From Rebecca billardiae RCC1528 (lineage: Eukaryota > Haptophyta), in NCBI GenBank assembly GCA_965240325.2, contig OZ251236.1:1612001-1676000 (forward strand): DNA of 64,000 bases. The letters run 5' to 3'. Shown piece after piece: positions 45,510 to 55,347 of this stretch (position 1 is the first letter of the stretch; the number at the start of each line of letters is the position of its first letter). A program made the position numbers and the translations under genes. The notes beneath the pieces were generated by a model. That model was not told the origin of the DNA, made no database searches, and saw nothing but the letters and a program-made list of their open reading frames with translations.

Positions 45510-46997
45510 CTACGCCGCGCGCACGCGGTGCGCGCGGCCCGCCACGATGGTCTCGCGCAGGGTCCGGCGCAGGGTCCGGCGCCGGCCGAGCTCAAACTCG
45601 TACCGCCGGCGGAACGTCTCGAGGACGAGGTGGTTGCTCATCTCCTCGCCGCCGGAGAAGTAGCGGTCGTACGCGGCGCGCACCGCCGCCTCCATCGCGC
45701 CGAGCCGCGCCCTGTCCGCCACGAGCCGCTCGAGCAGCGGCACCACGTCCGCGCTCAGGTCCGCGTCCGCGGGCACGTTGAGCGACAGCGCCGCCCAGTC
45801 GATCAGCTCGGGGTACGGCAGGATGGAGCCGTCCACGCCGAAGAAGACGGGGATGGCGCCGGCGGCCATCACCTCGGACAGTCGGTTCGTCGCGGGCTGC
45901 CGCCCGGGCGGCAGCAGCCCGAACGTCGTGTTCATCAGGTCGTCGTACTCGTAGCTCGAGTAGAGCGCGTCGATGCGCGCGCAGCAGCGCGCGTGCTCTG
46001 CAGAGAACGGGTGCGAGCGCGCGACCGGCTTGTGCGCGCCCGTGGGGCTCACGTTGAGCGGCGGCGGGTTGGGGCACTCCTTGCCCTTGTACCGCCCGAC
46101 GATGACGACGCGGCGCGGCTCGTTGTGGTGCAGCAGCCCGATCTCCCGCCCGCGCTTGTGCGCGGCGAGGCTCCCCTTGAAGGTGAGCAGCCAGCGGCGC
46201 GCGTGCGCGGGTGTGCGCGCAAACCGCGCGCGCAGCCGCGGCCGCGCCGACTCGCCGGGCAGCGCGATGGACACGTCCAGCCCGGGGACGAAGCGCGTGA
46301 CGTCGGTGCGCGTCGAGGCGATCGCCGCGCGGCCCAGAAACCCGCGGCGCTCGGCCTGCGTGATCCCCTTGTCCGTCGCGTCGCGCAGCACGAAGCGGAA
46401 GCCGTCGCCGTGCCAGTGCGGCAGCGTGCTCAGCACGCGCAGCTCGTCGCCGCGGCACGAGCGGAGCTGGACGAAGAAGGCGCACGCGCGCGTGGGGCTG
46501 TGCGTGACGAGCGACTGGCTCCACTCGTCCAGCACCGGCGTCTTCAGGCAGTAGTGCGTCGGCGGCGGCGCGTTCGCGCGCGTGACCACGTACACACGGA
46601 AGGGGCGGCGGCAGCCCGCGCGGTCGAGGCACGACGCCTTGGTGCAGCCGAAGGTGACGGGCTCGGGCTCGGCCACGCGGTGCGGCATGGCCTGCTTGAA
46701 GCTGGTCTCGTTGAAGCCCACGACCAGCCGCAGGCACTGGCGCAGCCCCGGGCACCGGCCGGCGATCGTCGAGCGCGCGCACTCAACGCTGAACGCCCCG
46801 CGCCGGCTGAACAGATCGGCACCGCGCGCCTCCTCGGCCTCCGCGCCGAGCCCGCGCTGGCTCAGCGCGACACACGCGTGCGGGACGGCGTGGATGGACA
46901 GCAGCGCGATGCATGCGCGCGCGCGCACGCCCCTTGCCGGAGAGCGCACGCACTCGGACACCATCCTCGGCGGCCGACCGCGTCTGTACGTCGCCAT
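45510..46997 (-). CDS. Exostosin-family (GT47) glycosyltransferase
   Basis: 495 residues, single exon, ATG at 46997. The C-terminal half carries the GT47/exostosin signature: YSSYEYDDLMNTTFGLLPPG, then GRQPATNRLSEVMAAGAIPVFF, followed by PELIDWAALSL and the terminal helix region LERLVADRARLGAMEAAV. Upstream are VVIVGRYKGKECP and ARRWLLTFKGSL, also typical. A weak N-terminal hydrophobic stretch (IALLSIHAVPHACVAL, about 30-45) may be a Golgi signal anchor. Substrate is not predictable; GT47 members build heparan, xylan, xyloglucan or other wall glycans. One dispersed element lies 16 bp upstream of the ATG. Confidence 0.85.
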   Translation of the reverse strand: MATYRRGRPPRMVSECVRSPARGVRARACIALLSIHAVPHACVALSQRGLGAEAEEARGADLFSRRGAFSVECARSTIAGRCPGLRQCLRLVVGFNETSFKQAMPHRVAEPEPVTFGCTKASCLDRAGCRRPFRVYVVTRANAPPPTHYCLKTPVLDEWSQSLVTHSPTRACAFFVQLRSCRGDELRVLSTLPHWHGDGFRFVLRDATDKGITQAERRGFLGRAAIASTRTDVTRFVPGLDVSIALPGESARPRLRARFARTPAHARRWLLTFKGSLAAHKRGREIGLLHHNEPRRVVIVGRYKGKECPNPPPLNVSPTGAHKPVARSHPFSAEHARCCARIDALYSSYEYDDLMNTTFGLLPPGRQPATNRLSEVMAAGAIPVFFGVDGSILPYPELIDWAALSLNVPADADLSADVVPLLERLVADRARLGAMEAAVRAAYDRYFSGGEEMSNHLVLETFRRRYEFELGRRRTLRRTLRETIVAGRAHRVRAA

Positions 46998-47012
46998 GGC
47001 TGCACAATTACT

Positions 47013-47061
47013 TACAGTTTACTAAGAATAAGAGACGCACACAGCTCAGGCAGGCGAGATT
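47013..47061 (+). repeat. Dispersed TACAGTTTACTA element, 16 bp upstream of GT47 start
   Basis: An intact copy starting TACAGTTTACTAAGAATAAG and ending CAGGCAGGCGAGATT. Confidence 0.85.
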
Positions 47062-47125
47062 GACGCCCGCCAACTGTCACCGCCCATGAAGCCGTCGCCG
47101 ATGGTAGCGCCGCCGGAAAAATTCG

Positions 47126-47170
47126 TACAGTTTACTATGTTTTAACGTGCACACTTGGTTAAGGCGTGAT
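47126..47170 (+). repeat. Second dispersed element type, copy 2
   Basis: It starts TACAGTTTACTATGTTTTAA and continues CGTGCACACTTGGTTAAGGC before GTGAT. It shares the first 12 bases with the other type, and is 147 bp upstream of the ATG at 47317. Confidence 0.8.
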
Positions 47171-47316
47171 AGAAACTTAGAAGTCCCCGTGCGCTCCCGC
47201 GGTCGGGAGCTCGGTCCCTCGCCTTTCTGGTTCTGAGCACCGGTTGAAATGCTTCGTCAGTCGCGCACGCCGGCTTCGGGGACGCGAACTCGCGCGATCT
47301 CATCATCTCGAGCAGC

Positions 47317-47625
47317 ATGGCAGGCATCGCCGGCCGCGGCCCGCACGCGCTCATCCTACTTCTCGTCGCGCTGGGTGTTGCCGTGATTTTCCTCATTGGC
47401 GCCACTTCGCAGCCCGGTCAAGGCCCCCTCGGGGCTCCGGAGCCGGGCCAGGGCCCCGGCTCTCCTGTCCCGCACCCTGAGCTGCTTTCAGACGAGTGCG
47501 CAGATTACTGCCAGATGATGTGCAACAAGTGGACGGGCTGCCATCGATGCTCGGTAGAGCCAAACCCCGGCTGCTGCGAGATGTGGTGCAACAAGTGGAC
47601 CGGCTGCAAGAAGTGCCCGACTTGA
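47317..47625 (+). CDS. Small secreted or membrane-anchored Cys-rich peptide with duplicated CNKWTGC motif
   Basis: 102 residues. An N-terminal hydrophobic segment (about 10-29, ALILLLVALGVAVIFLIGA) is a signal peptide or anchor. A Pro/Gly linker follows (about 31-55). The last 45 residues hold ten or more Cys in two tandem copies of a C-x3-MxCNKWTGCxxC-type unit (MMCNKWTGCHRC and MWCNKWTGCKKC). The C..WCN.WTC pattern resembles short Cys-rich modules seen in secreted proteins of microalgae and dinoflagellates. Disulfide-rich extracellular or metal-binding roles are possible. The clean reading frame, signal segment and repeat make it a real gene despite its size. Confidence 0.7.
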   Translation: MAGIAGRGPHALILLLVALGVAVIFLIGATSQPGQGPLGAPEPGQGPGSPVPHPELLSDECADYCQMMCNKWTGCHRCSVEPNPGCCEMWCNKWTGCKKCPT

Positions 47626-48384
47626 ACTCCGAGCTTGCCTTGTCCGACAGCACACTTTGGTGGCATCGGCTTTGCGTTCAGCACTGGCTGTCCATCCAGA
47701 AGCCAATGGGACCGCCCATCCCCATGGCATCGCAAGGTGGCCCGAGATCATGGCGCTGCTGATCAAGAACCCACCCAGCCCGACGGTACGTCCCTGGTCG
47801 GGCACTCGTCGCTTGCGCTGCGGCTCCGAGCCTCCGATATTCACCGTTGGTCGGCACGCGCGGCGCCGCGTCGGGCCGTGGACACAGGACTGAGGACAGC
47901 GTCACGGCACTCACAGCGTCGCCGTCGCCGTCGGCAGACGACGACGACGATAATTATAATCAGCAGACGCTTAGTGTAGTGGCGGCGCCTGGGCCCCGTG
48001 CCAGCAGAATCGTAGTAGTAGTCATCAACATTGACGCGGGCTATAAATAATGGCGGCGCGACTCACGCCACACGGGGCCTGCTGGCGGCTCGGACCGGGG
48101 GCCGAACGGGCCCTCGTCGTGGCCCCGCCTCAGCGGCCTAGCGAGTAGCGGGCTGGGCTACGACGGCCGGTGCCAGGGGCGGGCTGCCAGCACTCAGCAG
48201 CCAGGGCGCAACCGGCACCGCCGCAGCGCCGTCGTCCGCCTGCTATCAATGGCGACTACGACTCGGCGGGCTGATGCAGAGCTCGCTGGGCCGGCGCAGG
48301 TCGTCGCGTCGTCCACGCCCCCCGCGCGGCCGCGCGTGGCGTGCACAAGCTGCCCGGTCGGACAGACGCCAGGCCGCCGCCGCG
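47626..48384. other. Spacer with no supported gene
   Basis: 759 bp between the 3' ends of the Cys-rich gene (+) and the antiporter gene (-). It includes a CGACGACG run near 47936-47950 and a TATAAATA-like sequence at about 48042-48049. The short frames overlap and look non-coding. Confidence 0.5.
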
Positions 48385-49836
48385 TCATACCCTCGCACGG
48401 GCGCTCGCAGTGGCCGCCGACGGCTCGGACGGCGTGGCGGGCGTCGTCGGCGCTGCCGCCGCCGCCGCCCCATCCGGCGGCTTGTCGAGTGTCAGCCAGC
48501 GCGGCCCGGCGTAGGCGATGCCGAGCGCGCCCACGGGCGCGGTGAGCACGATGGCGACGACCGAGAGCACGAGGACGCTCAGGCCGTACGCCTCCGCCTC
48601 TGCGCCCAGCTGCTGCGCGCGCGCGAGGTCGAGCGCGGCGCCGCCCACCGCCGCCTGCACCGTCGCCTTGGGCATCCACGCGACGGCGACGAACGCTGCC
48701 TCGCGCTGGCTGAGCCCGTGGCAGCTCGCGGCGGCGCGCGTCGCGGCCAGCCGGACGGCGAGCCCGCCCGCGAGCACGGCGACGGACATGCCGAGCGCGT
48801 CGGCGCTGAGCACGTCGAAGCGCACCGCGGCGCCGAGCAGGCCAAAGAGCAGCGGCTGCGCGACGGCCGTCCACAGCGCGTTGAGCGAGGCGGCGCACGG
48901 CGCGGCGCGCGCCTTGCCCCAGCGCGCGCCCGCGGTGCAGCCGAGCACCACGGCGCCGAGCGCGCCGCCGCCGGCCAGGTGCACGCGCCGCCCTCCGAAG
49001 ACGGCGAGCACGCCGCCCGCGACGAGTGCAGCCGTCCGCCTGCTGTGCGGCAGCTGTGCAGGCACGGCGGCGGCGAGCGCGCCAGCGCCGAGGCCGAGCG
49101 CCGTGCCCGCCACCAGCTCGACCGGCCCCTTGAAGGCGAGCCACACCAGCCCGCCGCCGGCGGCGTCCGCGGCGCCGGCGGCGACGAGGGAGAGGCAGAT
49201 GCCGAAGCCGCTGATCGCCAGCACGTCGTCCAGGCTCGCGGCCGCGAGCACCACGCTCGGGATCCCCTTGGCCACGCCGTGGCCGCGCTCCTGCAGCTCG
49301 AGCAGCCCGGGCACCACGACCGCGGGCGAGACGGCGGCGATGACGAAGCCGAGGAGCGCGGCCCACACGGGCGGCAGGCCGAGGAGCACGTGCCCCAGCC
49401 CGGCCACGGCCGCCGCCTCGCACGAGCACGGCACGAACGCGAGGCGCAGCGTGAGCAGCCCGACCGCCCTCAGCTTGCGCACGTCCAGGCCGAGCCCGGC
49501 GCGGAGCATGATCACGACGAGGGCGAGCGAGCGCATCGCGTCGGACCACGCGGCGGGGAGGCCATCGACGAGCCCGCCGGGCAGGTTGCGAAGCACCACG
49601 CCGCTCAGGAGCATGCCCAGCAGCGGCGGGAGCTTGGTCCAGCGGCGCAGCGCCTCGCCCGCGAGCACGGCGAGCGTGTAGATGAGCATGACGGCGAACA
49701 TAGGGCCGCCGGGCGCGAATGGGGGGCCGCCGACGAGCCACGCGCCGAAGCACACGTACACCCACAGCAGCACGGTCACCACCTCGCCCACGCCTGGGCG
49801 CAGGGCCGGCGCGTCGTCTGCCGATGCATCGTCCAT
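48385..49836 (-). CDS. SLC9B/NHA-type Na+(Li+)/H+ antiporter
   Basis: 483 residues, single exon, ATG at 49836. About twelve hydrophobic helices span residues 18-440. Hallmarks of the NHA/SLC9B branch of CPA2 antiporters are LPPLLGMLLSGVVLRN (about 69-84), AAVSPAVVVPGLLELQERGHG (from 167), the ion-binding Asp pair at 203-204 in SLDDVLAISGF, and AWMPKATVQAAVG near the end. In the family this carrier exchanges Na+ or Li+ for protons across plasma or organelle membranes. The length is normal for a compact member and the C-terminal tail is short and Pro/Ala-rich. It is divergent from the SEC14-like gene; a dispersed element lies 41-89 bp upstream of its start. Confidence 0.9.
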   Translation of the reverse strand: MDDASADDAPALRPGVGEVVTVLLWVYVCFGAWLVGGPPFAPGGPMFAVMLIYTLAVLAGEALRRWTKLPPLLGMLLSGVVLRNLPGGLVDGLPAAWSDAMRSLALVVIMLRAGLGLDVRKLRAVGLLTLRLAFVPCSCEAAAVAGLGHVLLGLPPVWAALLGFVIAAVSPAVVVPGLLELQERGHGVAKGIPSVVLAAASLDDVLAISGFGICLSLVAAGAADAAGGGLVWLAFKGPVELVAGTALGLGAGALAAAVPAQLPHSRRTAALVAGGVLAVFGGRRVHLAGGGALGAVVLGCTAGARWGKARAAPCAASLNALWTAVAQPLLFGLLGAAVRFDVLSADALGMSVAVLAGGLAVRLAATRAAASCHGLSQREAAFVAVAWMPKATVQAAVGGAALDLARAQQLGAEAEAYGLSVLVLSVVAIVLTAPVGALGIAYAGPRWLTLDKPPDGAAAAAAPTTPATPSEPSAATASARARV

Positions 49837-50251
49837 GCTGATACACGGCTTTGTAGTTTGTACAGATACTGTATTGTACAGTTTGTACAGTTGACTCAGA
49901 TTTCACGTGCACACTTGGTTCAGGTACACGGTAGGTGAGCCGCGAGAGAACGCCTCGTCGTCAGATTCGCGCCGCCCCTCTGCCAGGCCGTGGCCGCGGG
50001 GAGGCTGCGCTTGGCGCGTGCTCGCAGCCTTCTCGGGGGAGGCGTGTGCGCCCCCCGACGCGCACGCAGCTTGCACCATCTCGTCGCCGGTGGGCTCGAT
50101 CACCGGCCCGGGCGGCCACTGGCTGCGCGTCGACGCGCAGGGCGACGACGCGGCGAAGCGGAGCGAGCGCGCGACCGTCGCTTCTCTGAGCGCCTCGCTG
50201 TGCGCGTGCCTGCGCTTGGGCCGGCGCAGCAACCTGAGCAGCGGCGACCCT
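49837..50251. promoter_or_regulatory. Divergent promoter of antiporter and CRAL-TRIO genes
   Basis: 415 bp between ATGs, with the element at 49877-49925 in its first fifth. From about 50090 the sequence is open in frame with the downstream gene and codon-like, but has no in-frame ATG. It may be 5' UTR or the end of an unrecognised exon. Confidence 0.45.
49877..49925 (+). repeat. Second dispersed element type, copy 3 (diverged)
   Basis: A doubled start (TACAGTTTG then TACAGTTGACTCAG) is followed by TTTCACGTGCACACTTGGTT and CAGGTA. It corresponds to the elements at 30070 and 47126. Confidence 0.65.
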
Positions 50252-51718
50252 ATGCACACGCCCTTTGGCCGCCAGTCCACGCTCGGCAAGCTCTTCACCG
50301 CGCGCTCCACGCTGCCCGCCGCCGAGCTGCCGGAAGCGATCGCGCCGTCGCAGCTCGAGCGCAGCGCGGAGGAGAGCGCGCTGGTGGCGGCGCTGCGAGC
50401 GCACGCCGGGCGCGTGTGCGCGGAGCACGGCCTCGACGGCTCGGCCGCCGTGCTCACCGAGCAGCGCCTCCTCCGCTACGCGCGCTTCATCGACGAGCCG
50501 CTCTCCGAGTGCGAGCGCTTTCTGCTGCTGCGGCAGCAGCTGGGGCTGGGCGCAGTCGCGGAGGCGGTGGCGCAGGGCAGGGCGTTCCCCGGGGAGCGGG
50601 AGATGCAGGGCGTGTGGGAGCACAACCTCTTCGGCGCCGCCGTCACCGACCGCGAGGGCCGCCCCGTCTTCATCGCGACGATCGGCGGGCTGTCGTGCAC
50701 GCGCCGCCTGCTCGTGGGCGCGGGCGAGCAGAGCGCGCGCGCGCACCTGCTGCACGCGCTCGAGGCGCTGAACGCGCGCGTCTCGGCGCTGTCGGAGCAG
50801 CGGCAGCTGCTCCTCTCGTACACGTACGTGCTCGACGCGTCGGGCTTCTCCTTCTGGCAGGCGTGCGTGAGCGACTCCGGCCGCGCCTTCTTTGCGCAGC
50901 TCGGCGCCGAGCTGAACCGACTGGCCGTGCCCGCGCTGATCGCGCGCGTGCTGCTCGTGCGGGTGCCGCCGCAGTGGCAGCTGATCTGGAACGCGGCGCG
51001 GCTGGTGCTGCCGCCCAAGGTGCAGCGGAAGGTGCACGTGTGCTCGGACGCCGCCGAGCTCGCGCGCTTCATCGAGCCCGCGCAGCTCCCCGCGCGGTAC
51101 GGCGGCAGCTGCGCGGACGCGGCGTGCTTTGTGCGGCAGCGCTTTGAGCCGCTCGGACGCGGCCGGGCGGATGCGGGCGCGCACGAGCGGCGCCGGGCCG
51201 AGGCGCACGCGGCGGCGGAGGGTGGGAAGGCGGGCGGTGCGCCGAGCGGTGAGGCCGCGGAGCCCGTGCGCTCGCCGCGCTCGCCCTTCGGCGGCGGCGG
51301 CGCAGGCATCGCGCTCGGCATGCTGCCGGGCGGCCACAGCCCGCGCGGCGGCAGCGGCAACAGCGCACGCGCGAGCTCGGCCGCGTCGGCCGCGGGCGCT
51401 GACGGCGCGGCGCGCGCGAGTAGCAGCAGCACGGCGTCCTCGCGCTCGATGAGCGGCGGCTGGGCACTGGGCCGCCCGACGGGCATGGGGCGTGGGCCGC
51501 CCACCGCGTGCGCCGCGGCCAGCTCAGCCGCAGCGACGACACCGGCGCAGCCTGCTACCTCGGGCGCAGTGGTCGGCGGCGCGGTGGGCGCGCCCGCGAT
51601 GGCGGGCGGCGGCAACAGCGGAGTGGCGCCAACCAGGTCGCCAGCGCGGTCGCCACGTGGGCTCGGCATCGTCGGCGGCGCGATCGGAGGCTCCGCATCG
51701 CCCAAAGCTCCGAGATGA
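50252..51718 (+). CDS. CRAL-TRIO (SEC14-like) lipid-binding protein
   Basis: 488 residues from the first in-frame ATG at 50252. Residues about 30-110 form a CRAL-TRIO-N-like helical region (LLRYARFIDEPLSECERFLLLRQ). Residues about 122-283 form the CRAL-TRIO lobe: HNLFGAAVTDREGRPVFIAT, the YTYVLDASGF strand, PPQWQLIWNAARLVLPPKVQ, VHVCSDAAELARFI and the closing LPARYGGSC. The family binds and exchanges phosphoinositides, phosphatidylcholine or other hydrophobic ligands between membranes. The C-terminal 190 residues are Ala/Gly/Ser-rich and presumably disordered. The open frame extends upstream to 49907 without ATG, so an upstream exon is possible. Confidence 0.8.
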   Translation: MHTPFGRQSTLGKLFTARSTLPAAELPEAIAPSQLERSAEESALVAALRAHAGRVCAEHGLDGSAAVLTEQRLLRYARFIDEPLSECERFLLLRQQLGLGAVAEAVAQGRAFPGEREMQGVWEHNLFGAAVTDREGRPVFIATIGGLSCTRRLLVGAGEQSARAHLLHALEALNARVSALSEQRQLLLSYTYVLDASGFSFWQACVSDSGRAFFAQLGAELNRLAVPALIARVLLVRVPPQWQLIWNAARLVLPPKVQRKVHVCSDAAELARFIEPAQLPARYGGSCADAACFVRQRFEPLGRGRADAGAHERRRAEAHAAAEGGKAGGAPSGEAAEPVRSPRSPFGGGGAGIALGMLPGGHSPRGGSGNSARASSAASAAGADGAARASSSSTASSRSMSGGWALGRPTGMGRGPPTACAAASSAAATTPAQPATSGAVVGGAVGAPAMAGGGNSGVAPTRSPARSPRGLGIVGGAIGGSASPKAPR

Positions 51719-51997
51719 CGCGAGTCCGACGGACCCGGCTTCCGGGCTGTGATTCGTCCTCCGCGGACGCGGTCGTCGTCGGCCAAAAATAAGCGGCAGG
51801 GGTACAGTTTTCTACGGTAAGGTATCCCCATGCGGTGAAGCATGTAGTTAGAGACGTTAGGATCCGAATAATCATCCGATTCGCTCGCCAGCCAATCACG
51901 TGAGGGACGTACCGTTCGAGCGAAGCACGGCGCGCGTCGCGCGCGTATCACCTTTGGCGTGAGGGCCGCCGCGGTGCGCCGGCAACGCACGGCCAGC

Positions 51998-54155
51998 ATG
52001 CTGCGGTCATGCATGTCCATCTGCGGCGCGCCGAAGCACGACGACGCCGACGAGACGGCGCCTAAGCGGCAGGCGGTTGGCCCAACCGCTGGCGCCGGAG
52101 CAGCGGCCGCCAAGCCCTCGGGCGCGGCGAGCGCGGCCAAGGGCGGCAAGGAGCCCGACTTCAGCGGCGTGTGGGAGCTCTCCAACTCGAAGAACTTCGA
52201 CGCGTACCTCGAGGCGCTCGGCGTGAGCTGGCCGAAGCGCAAGGTTGCCAAGCAGCTCAAGCCGAAGCAGACGTGGTCCAAGGCGGGTGACACGTGGCGC
52301 TTCAACGTGCAGACGCCCATCGGCCCCAAGACGGAGGAGTTCCCGATCGGTGCGCGCACGCGCGGCGCGCGCGCGCGGCGCGCGGGGCGCGGTGCTCTCC
52401 TCGCGGCTGAGCCGCCGCGCGCGCTCTCCGCGCAGGCGTTCCCGTCGAGGACGACGTGGACGGCGAGAAGATGACCAAGACCAGCCAGTGGGAGGGCGGC
52501 GTGCTCGTCACCACCGTCGTGCCCAAGAGCCCGCAGAAGCCGCGCAACACCATGTGCGCGCACACTCGCGCGGCTGCTGGCGGCACCGCCGCGCGTGCTG
52601 ACGGCGAAAGGGCGCGGGTGCGCGCGCGGCTGACTCCTCCCCGCGCGGCGCGCGTGCCTCCGCGCCGCAGGCGGCGCTACCTGCGCGGCAGCGGCCCCTC
52701 GGCCAAGCTGATCCTGGAGATGACTGTGAGCACGCCCAAGGGCGACGTCACGTGCGAGCGCGAGTTCACGCTCATCAGCAGCGGGCACGCGACGATGACG
52801 AAGCAGCTCACGCGCGCGATCGCCCCGCCGCCCGCCGCCGGCGGCGGCAAGGACGACGGCGCCGCCGTCGACTTCAGCGGCGTGTGGGAGCTGAGCGAGT
52901 CGAAGCTGTTCGACGAGTACCTCACCGCGATGGGCGCGAACTGGACCAAGCGCAAGGTCGCCAAGCAGCTCAAGCCGAAGCAGACGTGGTCCAAGGCGAA
53001 CGGCACGTGGCAGTTCAACGTGCAGACGCCGATTGGCCCCAAGACCGAGAAGTTCCCCATCGGTGCGTGGCGTGCGCGTCGCCCGAACGGCGTGGCGCAG
53101 CCGGCGCGGCGAGCTGCGAGCTCACGAGTGCCCAACCGCGCGCGCCGCGCGCACACCGCACAGGCATGCCCGTCGACGACGACGTGGACGGCGAGAAGAT
53201 GATCAAGACGAGCTTTTGGGAGGGCGATGTGCTCGTCACCACCGTCGTGCCCAAGGACGAGGCCAAGGCGCTCGCGCTCGGAGACATGTCCATGTGCGCG
53301 CGCGCAGCCGCGCGCGCCGCGCCAGCGTCGCGGCGGCGGCTCGTCAGCTGCGACGCTCTCACGCGCCTGCGCGTCGCCTGCGCGTGGCGATGTGCGCAGG
53401 CGGCGATACATCACCGACTTCGGGACGGCCAAGGAGCGCCTCGTGCTGGAGATGAAGGTGGGTGACATCACCTGCCTCCGCATCTTCACGCGCGTCGGCC
53501 CGAGGCCCGCCGGCAGCGACGCGGCCGCGGCCGCAGCCGCGCCCGTCGCCAAGCCGAGCGCGCCCACGAAGGCCGGCGACGTCGACTTCAGCGGCGTGTG
53601 GGAGCTGAGCGAGTCGAAGCTGTTCGACGAGTACCTCACCGCGATGGGCGCGAACTGGGCGAAGCGCAAGGTGGCGAAGGGCCTCAAGCCGAAGCAGACG
53701 TGGTCCAAGGTGGGCGGCACGTGGCAGTTCAACGTGCAGACGCCCATCGGCCCCAAGACAGAGAAGTTCCCGATCGGGGTGCCCGTCGACGACGACGTGG
53801 ACGGCGAGAAGATGACCAAGACCAGCCAGTGGGAGGGCGACGTGCTCGTCACCACCGTCGTGCCCAAGGACGCGGCCAAGCTCACCGCGCTCGGCAAGAT
53901 GTCCATGTGCGCGCACCCGCTGCGTGGCCGCTGCACCCGGCCCGCCGCCGCGCAGGCCGTGCCGCACCGCGCGCCGCGCCGCGCGCGCGGCCACTGACAC
54001 GCGCTGCGCCGCCTTGCTGCCCACACGCTCGCAGGCGGCGGTACATCCGCGGCGAGGGCAGCGCAGAGCGGCTGGTGCTCGAGATGATCGTCGGCAACAT
54101 CACCTGCCTGCGCATCTTCGAGCGCGTTGGCCCGGCCGCAGCGGCGCGGGTATGA
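51998..54155 (+). CDS. Three-domain fatty-acid-binding protein (iLBP/FABP family)
   Basis: Six exons: 51998-52349, 52436-52553, 52671-53062, 53164-53293, 53400-53906 and 54035-54155, giving 539 residues. Introns are 86-128 bp, all with GTGCG donors. Three tandem FABP-type beta-barrel domains start near residues 53, 221 and 392. Each has DFSGVWELS(E/N)S, a RKVAK(Q/G)LKPKQTWSK segment, FNVQTPIGPKTE(K/E)F, DDVDGEKM(T/I)KT, a G(V/D)VLVTTVVPK strand, and the final LxLEMxV..(I/V)TC.R strand, as in fatty-acid-binding proteins. Each domain has a phase 2 intron at the same point (before RRY). Domains 1 and 2 also have a phase 1 intron after FPIG that domain 3 lacks. It would bind fatty acids or similar lipids in the cytosol; no signal peptide is seen. 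Confidence 0.88.
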
Positions 54156-55347
54156 GGGCCGCCAACCTGCCGTCCCCTTGCGTCGAGCCTGCGCACTGGG
54201 CGGGCACCCAGCAGAGTCCGCGATCCATCCTGGGATGTGGGTCCGTTGGCTTCTTGCATGCCGCGCCCGTCGCTCGCGCTGAGCCCTGGACAGCGCACCG
54301 CGGCAGGCGCCAGGCGGCGCCCGGCTTCTGCCGCGCCTGCTGCACGTACTGCTATCACGACGCGCGCGCGCTTCCGAGTGTGAGTGTCCGCGGACGATGA
54401 GTGCCAGCGAGCGAGCCCCAGCGACGAGCGTGGCCACGGGCGGCGGGGCCCGCGTCAGGCTCTACCCGCTGAGGCCGTCACGCGTGTCTCGTCAGACAGT
54501 CTCAGGCTTCTCAGCCCTGGCGTCAGTAGGGGGTCCATGACAGCAGCCCACTGATTTGTGATTTTCGACAACCATGCGATTTAGGTGTGTGACGAGCGAG
54601 GCGCTTGCGAAGGCACCCACAAATATGTCCCGGAACCCAGCCCAGCCGTCAGAAGCACGCAAAACCGACTCCGCGTGCCGTCGCGCGGTCGTGCGCGCGC
54701 GCCAGCTGCGCTACTGTGTCACATACAGATTCAGCCAAACGTCAACGACTTGTTATGGCGGCTAAATGACGGTATATCGCCGAACTTACTTATTCATAAC
54801 CGTTGCAACCCGCCCAAATAAAATTACGGCGGAATTGCTGATTTTTAGAAGGCACGATGAGTGCGCGTAGAGGGCGAGGAAAAACTACTCCAAGATCGAG
54901 CATGTTACCCATTTAATTAGAGACACGTACCCGTATATATGCGCATACCTACCCGCTTATTATATAATGCGGGTGTGTTTTAAATATATATTCAGGGTGC
55001 TGTCAATATGGGGGTACCTTGTTCACTATTCGTGCTGGGTCATCCGAATAGGCCGCGCCGCCGCGCGGAGACGGCGGGCTCATGCCACCGTCGAACCGTG
55101 CCGCAGCAGGCCCGGACGGACCTGAGGCGGGCGGCGGGCTGCGTGCCGAAGCACACTACCAAGCCCACCTCTGAGCATGCCACCATCCCCATAGTCGTGA
55201 GAGAGTCCTCCGCCATCGAGGCTTGCGTGCGCAGACTAGCAGTCGCCGCCGCCGAGCTTGCCGCGGTCCGTTCGGCGACTTCCGTGCCCGTGCTCTGTGT
55301 CACCGGCGTCGTCGCCGTTCGTCGTACCCTAGCCCACGCGAGGGCGT
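54156..55347. other. Spacer with AT-rich centre, no supported gene
   Basis: 1.2 kb. The first 400 bp are GC-rich. 54800-55010 is AT-rich, with TATATAT at about 54933 and 54984. No protein feature is seen in either strand. Confidence 0.5.

Larger units (their letters stand above)
46998..47316. promoter_or_regulatory. Divergent promoter region of GT47 and Cys-rich peptide genes
   Basis: 319 bp between opposite start codons. It contains both types of the dispersed element, at 47013-47061 and 47126-47170, in the same orientation. The rest is ordinary sequence. Confidence 0.5.

Noticed and set aside
45450-47063. A 537-codon plus-strand frame
   Set aside because: It is antisense to the exostosin gene, whose signature is clear on the minus strand.
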